NCBI GenBank assembly: GCA_023417985.1
Contig: JAEZDV010000199.1
Coordinates: forward strand, 1 to 11,846
Direction: 5' to 3'
DNA length: 11,846 nucleotides
Origin: Actinomycetes bacterium
GTDB taxonomy: Bacteria; Actinomycetota; Actinomycetes; Mycobacteriales; Mycobacteriaceae
Part shown: positions 1 through 4,108 of the stretch, piece after piece
How positions within the stretch are numbered: position 1 is the first letter of the stretch
Layout: every line of letters starts with the position of its first letter
Notes under the pieces: model-generated
What the model saw: the letters and a program-made list of their open reading frames with translations, nothing else
The model's database searches: none
Told to the model about the DNA's origin: nothing
Program-made: the position numbers and the translations under genes

Positions 1-328
1 CACCGGAGGCGATCACCAGTCCGTCGTACGACACTTCGGAGCCGTCGTCGAAAGCCACCCGTCGGGCGCGGGTGTCGAGGGCGAGGGCCGCCACCCCCAG
101 GATCTCGGTGGCGCCGTGGGTGGGGGCCGCCAGCTCGTGGGAGCCGCCGTCGACCAGCAGCGCCTTCGACAGCGCCGGTCGGGAGTAGGCCGGGTGCGGC
201 TCGTCGCCCACGATGGTCAATTCGCCGTCGAATCCTGCCGCACGCAGGCTGTCGCAGGCGGTCTGGCCGGCGATGCCGTTGCCGACGACGACGATGCGGC
301 GGGCGGCGTCGGTGCGGGTGCTGTTCAT
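1..328 (-). CDS. FAD-dependent ferredoxin reductase, N-terminal part (runs off left edge)
   Basis: Only the first 109 codons are visible; the rest lies beyond position 1. Translation from the ATG at 328-326 gives a dinucleotide-binding start, IVVVGNGIAGQTA (residues 12-24, with the GxGxxG glycines at 16, 18 and 21). It is followed by YSRPALSK (48-55), a hallmark of putidaredoxin/rhodocoxin-reductase-like enzymes, and by YDGLVIASG (101-109), matching the conserved FAD-contact strand. Such enzymes take electrons from NAD(P)H through FAD and pass them to a small ferredoxin in the cytoplasm. The gene starts 28 bp after the ferredoxin stop on the same strand, so it should be the reductase partner of the P450/ferredoxin pair upstream. 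The ribosome-binding site is weak (GGAC-like), consistent with translation as part of an operon. The C-terminal NAD(P)H and dimerisation regions cannot be assessed. Confidence 0.9.
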   Translation of the reverse strand, partial: MNSTRTDAARRIVVVGNGIAGQTACDSLRAAGFDGELTIVGDEPHPAYSRPALSKALLVDGGSHELAAPTHGATEILGVAALALDTRARRVAFDDGSEVSYDGLVIASG

Positions 329-356
329 GTCGGGTCCGTTCGTGCGGGTGGTGGGG

Positions 357-551
357 TCAGGCCAGTTTCAGGGCGGCGACGGGGCAGACCCGGACCGCGG
401 CGCGGGCGGCGGCGAGTTCGGTGCTGTCGTCGGGGAGTTCGCCGACGTCGATGATCAGTTCACCGTCGTCGTCGAGGTGCATCAGTGCGGGTGCTGCTTC
501 TTCGCACAGTCCGTGGCCTTCGCAGCGGGGCCGGTCGAGGACGATGTTCAT
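357..551 (-). CDS. 3Fe-4S ferredoxin (P450 redox partner)
   Basis: A 64-residue protein beginning MNIVLDRPRCEGHGLC. Cluster ligands are Cys10, Cys16 and Cys55 (CEGHGLC followed near the C-terminus by VCPVAAL). The position occupied by a fourth ligand in 4Fe-4S ferredoxins is His13, which gives the CxxHxxC...CP pattern of actinobacterial P450-associated ferredoxins that usually carry a 3Fe-4S cluster. Length is typical for this group. The start ATG (551-549) overlaps the P450 stop TGA as ATGA, implying translational coupling and near-equimolar production. The middle is strongly acidic (DDDGE, DVGELPDD), fitting docking to a basic P450 surface. The cluster type is inferred from sequence. Confidence 0.93.
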   Translation of the reverse strand: MNIVLDRPRCEGHGLCEEAAPALMHLDDDGELIIDVGELPDDSTELAAARAAVRVCPVAALKLA

Positions 552-1726
552 GCGGGGACCACTTTCAGGATGTCGAGTGTGTCGATGGAGCGGGTGATGT
601 TGCTGGGCAGTCGCACCGGTTCGGCGGCGTCCAGTCGCTGCGCGTGTGTCGCGAGTGCCGCGATGACGGCATGGGCTTCGAGACGGGCCAGGCCCTGTCC
701 GGCGCAGCCGTGTGCGCCGTAGCCGAAGGACAGGTGGTCGGCGGGGTTGCGTTGCACCAGGAAAGCATCGGGGTTGTCGTAGTGCCGCGGATCGCGGTTG
801 CCTGCGCCGAAGAGGATGGCCACCTGGGATCCGGCCGGGACGAGGACGCCGTCGATCTCGACGTCCCGGGTGACCTCGCGGCCCCAGGCGTGCACGGGCG
901 CCCAGAAGCGGAGTACTTCGTTGAACGCCGCCGGCACCAGGGTGGGGTCTGCGCGGACCAGATCGAACTGCTCGGGGTAGGCGGCGAACAGTGCGACAAC
1001 GTTGCCGAGGGCGGTGATGGTGGTGTCGACACCGGCGCCGAGGTACTGGTGGATGATGTGGCCGGCGGTGCCGGGGGGGATGGCTCCGGAGGCTTCGGCG
1101 TCGAAGATGCCGCGGCCGACCGACCCGGGGGTCAGATCCTCGGCCCGGACCGCGGCGCACCATGCGTAGAGTTCCCCGGCGATCGGGAAGTTCTCCAGGG
1201 TGCGGGGGTTGAGCGGGCCGATGACCTCCATGGCGGCTTGTCCCCAGCGCAGCATGTTCTCGCGTGCGTCGCCGGTGAAGCCGATCAGGTCGGCGACGAC
1301 CTCGAGGGGGAACGCTCGGGCGAGAGCGTCGATGGCTTCGAAGGTGCCCTGGCTGACCAGGTCGGCGACGAGTGCCTCGGCCTTGGCGTCGATGCCGGTC
1401 TTGAGGCCGCGTAGTGCGCGGGGCGTCAGGTTCGCGGTGAGGGCGGCGCGCAGTTCGGTGTGGACCGGGGGGTCGGAGGCGAGGGAGGTGCCCTGGAGTG
1501 CCTCGTTGACCATCGGGTTGAAGCCGATGGTGCGGGAGGAGAAGGTGGCGGGGTCGACGAGAGCGGAGCGGATGGTGTCGTAGCGGGTCAGGGCATAGAC
1601 GTTGTTGGTGGGCAGGTGCACCACCGAGCCGAGATCACGCAATTCGGCGAACGTCGGGTAGGGGTCGGTGAGGATCGAGTCGGCGAAGAGATCGATCTCC
1701 GAGATCGCGGGAGCGCTGGAGTTCAT
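548..1726 (-). CDS. Cytochrome P450 monooxygenase (class I, soluble)
   Basis: A 392-residue P450, usual length for soluble bacterial enzymes. Visible landmarks (numbering from the ATG at 1726) are the C-helix HTELR near 89-93, the I-helix oxygen-binding stretch GAGVDTT around 230-236, the K-helix EVLR (Glu270, Arg273), and the heme loop FGYGAHGCAG with the axial thiolate Cys341. It uses reducing equivalents from the ferredoxin and reductase encoded immediately downstream to insert one oxygen atom from O2 into a substrate I cannot identify. Start choice: the open frame extends 20 codons further to an ATG at 1786, but those residues (CHDKDE...) do not look like a P450 N-terminus, whereas MNSSAPAISEIDLF leads straight into the normal DPYPTFAELR helix. 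Neither start has a strong ribosome-binding site: GGGAG lies 16 nt before 1726. The family (CYP number) is not determinable by eye. Confidence 0.93.
   Translation of the reverse strand: MNSSAPAISEIDLFADSILTDPYPTFAELRDLGSVVHLPTNNVYALTRYDTIRSALVDPATFSSRTIGFNPMVNEALQGTSLASDPPVHTELRAALTANLTPRALRGLKTGIDAKAEALVADLVSQGTFEAIDALARAFPLEVVADLIGFTGDARENMLRWGQAAMEVIGPLNPRTLENFPIAGELYAWCAAVRAEDLTPGSVGRGIFDAEASGAIPPGTAGHIIHQYLGAGVDTTITALGNVVALFAAYPEQFDLVRADPTLVPAAFNEVLRFWAPVHAWGREVTRDVEIDGVLVPAGSQVAILFGAGNRDPRHYDNPDAFLVQRNPADHLSFGYGAHGCAGQGLARLEAHAVIAALATHAQRLDAAEPVRLPSNITRSIDTLDILKVVPA
1688..1707. repeat. Overlapping perfect palindromes at the 5' end of the P450 gene
   Basis: GAGATCGATCTC (1688-1699) is a perfect 12-bp palindrome. 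CGATCTC-C-GAGATCG (1693-1707) is a second perfect palindrome sharing its right half. Together they give three alternating GAGATC units starting about 20 nt inside the P450 coding region. They could be a regulator site or an mRNA hairpin near the start codon, but chance within codons for the EISEIDLF region (Glu, Ile, Ser, Asp) is also plausible. Confidence 0.4.
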
Positions 1727-1800
1727 GTGCTCAGTGAAGAGACTCCCGTCATATAAAGCCAACTCATCTTTGTCATGGCAGAACATGAACGGTATCGATG
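1727..1800 (-). promoter_or_regulatory. AT-rich P450 leader, possible internal promoter
   Basis: The 97-bp gap between the VOC stop (1824) and the P450 start (1726) contains the most AT-rich patch nearby. On the minus strand it includes TTGGCTTTATATGAC (about 1762-1748), with a TTTATA/TATATG element resembling a -10 box. No convincing -35 box is positioned with it. Either the P450 cassette has its own promoter here, or it is read through from the VOC promoter. I see no terminator hairpin in the gap. Confidence 0.3.
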
Positions 1801-1823
1801 AGTAGGCGAGTGGGGTGTGGCGG

Positions 1824-2201
1824 TCAGACCCACTGCACGAGTTGCCAGACGAGACCGTTGGGGTCGGCGAACTGGCAGTACCTCTCCCCCCACGGTTCGG
1901 TCTCCGGGGCGGTGATCACGGTGGCCCCGGCGGCGGCGATGCGGGTGTATTCGGCGTCGAGGTCGTCGACGACGAACGCGATGAGCATGCCCTGGCCGGC
2001 GGGACCGGCGATCGACGCGGGTTTGAAGGTGCCGAGCCCGGTCCGCAGGAAGACGACGTTGAATCCGGCGTCGGGGTGGGCCAGGGAGACGAACCCGTCG
2101 GCGGACATCGCTTCGGTGAAGCCGAAATGCGTGGTGGCGAATGCGGCCGAGGCGGCGGGGTCGGCCACGTTCAGGGACAGGGCGGTGTCGGTGATCTTCA
2201 C
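1824..2201 (-). CDS. VOC-family (glyoxalase/bleomycin-resistance-like) protein
   Basis: A 125-residue protein with the two-fold beta-alpha-beta-beta-beta plan of the vicinal oxygen chelate superfamily: first half about residues 1-60 (ALSLNVADPAASAAFATTHFGF), second half about 70-125 (AFVVDDLDAEYTRIAAAG ... FADPNGLVWQLVQW). The DPNG turn near the C-terminus is typical. The usual metal ligands look absent: the first strand has no His, and the last strand has Gln (VWQLVQ) where metal enzymes have Glu. It may therefore bind a ligand rather than catalyse, as bleomycin-resistance proteins do. It starts at a GTG (2201-2199) with GGAGG at 2211-2207, five bases upstream. It lies divergent to tetR and upstream of the P450 cassette on the same strand, so it may be the first gene of that unit. 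Substrate unknown. Confidence 0.87.
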   Translation of the reverse strand: MKITDTALSLNVADPAASAAFATTHFGFTEAMSADGFVSLAHPDAGFNVVFLRTGLGTFKPASIAGPAGQGMLIAFVVDDLDAEYTRIAAAGATVITAPETEPWGERYCQFADPNGLVWQLVQWV

Positions 2202-2309
2202 GGGAGCCTCCAGGTGGGTGGCGAGGTGTCGTTCGTAAGCGGCACTCCAGAAACCTTATGCAGTGTATAGAGTGTAGCTCGCATCCCCGACCCGCGAGGA
2301 GAGATTTCG
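2202..2309. promoter_or_regulatory. Divergent promoter region between VOC gene and tetR
   Basis: This 108-bp intergenic region must hold the start signals for both divergent genes. It includes the VOC ribosome-binding site (GGAGG, minus strand, 2207-2211) and the tetR site GAGGAGA (2296-2302), seven bases before its ATG. The AT-rich centre (about 2251-2277) carries -10-like elements in both directions: TATAGA at 2266-2271 on the plus strand, and TATACA or TACACT on the minus strand. -35 boxes are not convincing. Confidence 0.6.
2257..2269. promoter_or_regulatory. Candidate TetR operator (imperfect 13-bp palindrome)
   Basis: TATGCAGTGTATA reads as TATnCA-n-TGnATA, with five of six base pairs symmetric about the central G2263. 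It sits in the divergent promoter and overlaps the -10-like TATAGA, where a repressor would block both genes. An AGTGTA unit is also directly repeated at 2262-2267 and 2271-2276. TetR-family regulators commonly bind such sites next to their own gene; binding here is inferred. Confidence 0.45.
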
Positions 2310-3059
2310 ATGGCGCGCGAACTGCTCGACCTGCTGTGGCGCGACCACCCCGCCGCGCCGAGCGGCGGCACGCGCGGACCCCGCGCGAAGGTCACCACGT
2401 CGCAGGCCGTCGATGCCGCGATCCGACTGGCCGACGCAGAAGGCCTCGACCAGGTCACCGTGCGACGCCTGGCCACCGAGCTAGGCGTCTCCGGTATGGC
2501 GCTCTACACCCACGTCGGCTCCCGCGACGACCTGCTGGTGCTCATGGCCGACGCCGTGCACGGCGCCCAACCGCGCCGGCCGTATGTGAGCACGGACTGG
2601 CGCATGCGGGTGCGGCAACTCGCATGCGCCGATCTCGCGCTCTACAGCGAACACGACTGGCTGCTCGATTTCTCCGACCAGCGGGTATCGCTGGGGCCGG
2701 GCACGATCGCGAAGTACGACCACGACCTGCACGCGTTCGACCATACCGACGCGAGCGACGTCGAGCGCGACGCGGCGCTGACCTTCGTCGCGGATTTCAC
2801 CCGCGCTGCGGCGCGCGCTCGCCGGCCCGACCCCCACGCCGCGGACATGGCGGCGGTCTGGTCCGCGTGGCGTGAACGCCTGGCGTCGTATGTCGGGGAC
2901 GACTTCCCACTGGCCCGGCGGGTCGGCGCGGCGGCCGGCGCGGCGCTGAACACCTCGTACAGTCCCGATGCGGCATGGGAGTTCGGGCGTGACCGCGTCC
3001 TGGATGCACTCGCCGTGCTCTTCCGGGCCGGATCGGACAATCCCGGACCCTCTGTGTAG
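2310..3059 (+). CDS. TetR-family transcriptional regulator
   Basis: A 249-residue protein. After a 25-residue N-terminal extension comes a TetR DNA-binding domain at about residues 28-75. It contains the helix-turn-helix VRRLATELGVSGMALYTHV (51-69) followed by the characteristic SRDDLLVLMADAV helix. The remaining roughly 165 residues are an alpha-helical ligand-binding/dimerisation domain, with WRMRVRQLACADLALYSEHDW resembling the TetR_C_1-type C-terminal domain. AGGAG lies 8 bases before the ATG, supporting this start. It is transcribed away from the VOC gene, so it most likely represses itself and the VOC (possibly VOC-P450) unit until an effector binds. The effector is unknown. Its stop codon (TAG 3057-3059) lies inside the inverted repeat that precedes the toxin-antitoxin pair. 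Confidence 0.93.
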   Translation: MARELLDLLWRDHPAAPSGGTRGPRAKVTTSQAVDAAIRLADAEGLDQVTVRRLATELGVSGMALYTHVGSRDDLLVLMADAVHGAQPRRPYVSTDWRMRVRQLACADLALYSEHDWLLDFSDQRVSLGPGTIAKYDHDLHAFDHTDASDVERDAALTFVADFTRAAARARRPDPHAADMAAVWSAWRERLASYVGDDFPLARRVGAAAGAALNTSYSPDAAWEFGRDRVLDALAVLFRAGSDNPGPSV

Positions 3060-3079
3060 CAGATTGCTACACTGGGGGA
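3044..3079 (+). promoter_or_regulatory. Probable extended -10 promoter for the toxin-antitoxin pair
   Basis: TGCTACACT (3065-3073) matches an extended -10 element (TGn followed by TACACT) and is formed by the right arm of the inverted repeat. A weak -35-like CGGACC lies at 3044-3049 with an 18-bp spacer. Transcription would start near 3079-3080, leaving a leader of about 32 nt with the AAGGAG ribosome-binding site. The overlap with the palindrome would allow direct repression. Confidence 0.45.
3054..3072. promoter_or_regulatory. Perfect inverted repeat: candidate antitoxin operator
   Basis: GTGTAGCA-GAT-TGCTACAC has perfect 8-bp arms and a 3-bp spacer. It lies 39 bp before the antitoxin ATG and contains the stop codon of tetR. 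It is not followed by a T-run, so an operator is likelier than a terminator. Type II antitoxins with ribbon-helix-helix N-termini commonly bind such palindromes to repress their own operon; binding by the downstream ParD-like protein is inferred. Confidence 0.6.
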
Positions 3080-3111
3080 ACGGTGTGGCGCGTCGCACGA
3101 AGGAGTACGTC

Positions 3112-3489
3112 ATGACAAACGTCGTCGACAAGGTGACCAGGTTCTCGTCCGAGCTCGTCGACGCGGCTGCGTCCGAAGGCGAACGGGAGAACCGTTCAGC
3201 CCGCCAGCAATTGGAACACTGGGCGCGTGTCGGCCGTGAGGTGTCCAACCAGCGTCAGGTCGCGCGGCGCCGCGTCGAAGCCGCACTCGCCGGGCGGCTG
3301 CCGCTGCGCGAACTGTCCGACGAAGAAGGCGTGGTGTTCAACGCCGAGATCGCCGCAGCCCTCGAGGAATCCCTCGCCACCGGCCATCACGTCGATGATC
3401 GCGCCGCGCGGGGGCTCGCCTCGGTGGTCCTCGACGAGCAGGGCCGCGTCGTCAAGCATCTTCCTGACGGCACCCAGATCGTTCTGTGA
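3112..3489 (+). CDS. ParD-like antitoxin of a type II toxin-antitoxin pair
   Basis: A 125-residue protein. The N-terminal half (VTRFSSELVDAAASEGERE, then NRSARQQLEHWARVGREV at 28-45) matches the pattern of ParD-like antitoxins (the TA_sys ParD-like family): a short ribbon-helix-helix-type DNA-binding segment with the signature 'EHWARxGR'. The C-terminal half ends in VVLDEQGRVVKHLPDGTQIVL, a beta-rich tail likely to contact the toxin. The start at 3112 is set by GAAGGAG (3099-3105), six bases upstream. The open frame continues upstream into tetR but without a comparable ribosome-binding site. The stop overlaps the start of the kinase gene (GTGA), so the two are translationally coupled with the antitoxin first, the usual order. 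It probably neutralises the kinase and represses the operon through the 3054-3072 palindrome. Family assignment is from remembered motif; function is inferred. Confidence 0.8.
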   Translation: MTNVVDKVTRFSSELVDAAASEGERENRSARQQLEHWARVGREVSNQRQVARRRVEAALAGRLPLRELSDEEGVVFNAEIAAALEESLATGHHVDDRAARGLASVVLDEQGRVVKHLPDGTQIVL

Positions 3490-4070
3490 GGCGACTCGAT
3501 CTCGTCGTCGGACCCAACGGATCCGGAAAATCGACCTTCGTCGAGCAGCGCCTCGCTCCTCTGCTGCCCGGCAGCGTGTTCGTCAATGCCGATGTGATCG
3601 CCAAGCAGCGGTGGCCCGACAGTCCGGAGGAACACTCCTACGAGGCCGCGCAGATCGCCGCGACCATCCGTGACCTGCTGATCGACCAGGGCGAGTCGTT
3701 CATCGCCGAGACGGTGTTCTCGCATCCGTCGAAACTCGATCTGATCGACCGGGCGCAGCGCGCCGGGTACGTGGTGGTGCTGCATGTGGTGCTCGTGCCC
3801 GTGGAGTTGTCCGTGGCCCGTGTCGCCGAACGCGTCGTGGAAGGCGGCCATCGCGTCCCCGAAGAGAAGATCCGCTCCCGCTTCGACCGGCTGTGGCCGC
3901 TGGTGGCGGACGCGATCGGGCGGGCCGACCACGCGACCGTCTACGACAACACCGCCGCGGACGTCACCCGGATCGCGGCGCGGTTCGTCGACGGTGATGC
4001 GGTCGGCGAGGTCGCGTGGCCCGCGTGGACGCCCGCGGCATTGACCGGCGCACCCACCGTCTCGGGCTGA
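3486..4070 (+). CDS. Zeta-toxin/COG4185-like P-loop kinase, probable toxin
   Basis: A 194-residue P-loop protein with Walker A GPNGSGKST (residues 9-17, Lys15) almost at the N-terminus, followed by FVNADVIAKQRW (Asp36), FIAETVFSH (Glu75), and a basic segment GGHRVPEEKIRSRFDRLWPL (121-139) with candidate phosphate-binding arginines. This order (P-loop, NADxI, ET(V/T)FS, GGHxVPExxIxxRF) is that of the COG4185/zeta-toxin group. Characterised zeta toxins phosphorylate UDP-N-acetylglucosamine and so poison cell-wall precursor supply; whether this protein has that substrate is unknown. It is shorter than classical zeta toxins (about 250-290 residues). It begins at GTG 3486 within the antitoxin stop codon. 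Downstream it converges on the NRPS gene with only 21 bp between stops. A housekeeping nucleotide/sugar kinase is the alternative, but the antitoxin-like partner argues for a toxin-antitoxin role. Confidence 0.82.
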   Translation: MRRLDLVVGPNGSGKSTFVEQRLAPLLPGSVFVNADVIAKQRWPDSPEEHSYEAAQIAATIRDLLIDQGESFIAETVFSHPSKLDLIDRAQRAGYVVVLHVVLVPVELSVARVAERVVEGGHRVPEEKIRSRFDRLWPLVADAIGRADHATVYDNTAADVTRIAARFVDGDAVGEVAWPAWTPAALTGAPTVSG

Positions 4071-4080
4071 CCGTATGCGA

Positions 4081-4108
4081 GCGGACCCGGTTCACCGCCC
4101 GGATCCGC
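4081..4108 (-). terminator. GC-rich hairpin at the convergent gene ends
   Basis: Arms 4081-4090 (GCGGACCCGG) and 4099-4108 (CCGGATCCGC) flank an 8-nt loop. In minus-strand RNA all ten pairs form, one as G-U; in plus-strand RNA one pair is a C-A mismatch. It spans the NRPS stop codon (4094-4092) and lies just after the kinase stop. There is no T-run, so if it acts as a terminator it would be of the U-less actinobacterial kind; that is inferred. Confidence 0.4.

Noticed and set aside
357..1163. A 268-codon minus-strand frame fusing an Arg-rich stretch to the ferredoxin
   Set aside because: Only the last 64 codons (from 551) are the ferredoxin. The upstream part is the P450 gene read out of frame.
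485..1414. A 309-codon plus-strand open frame opposite the P450
   Set aside because: An antisense shadow; the minus strand here encodes a P450 with all conserved motifs.
3054..3072. Inverted repeat as a rho-independent terminator of tetR
   Set aside because: There is no T-run after it and the loop is only 3 nt. Its position 39 bp before a gene with a good ribosome-binding site, and its overlap with a -10-like box, favour an operator/promoter.
2481..3248. Minus-strand open frame opposite tetR and the antitoxin
   Set aside because: It would lie antisense to two genes with clear families and ribosome-binding sites, and has no recognisable motifs of its own.
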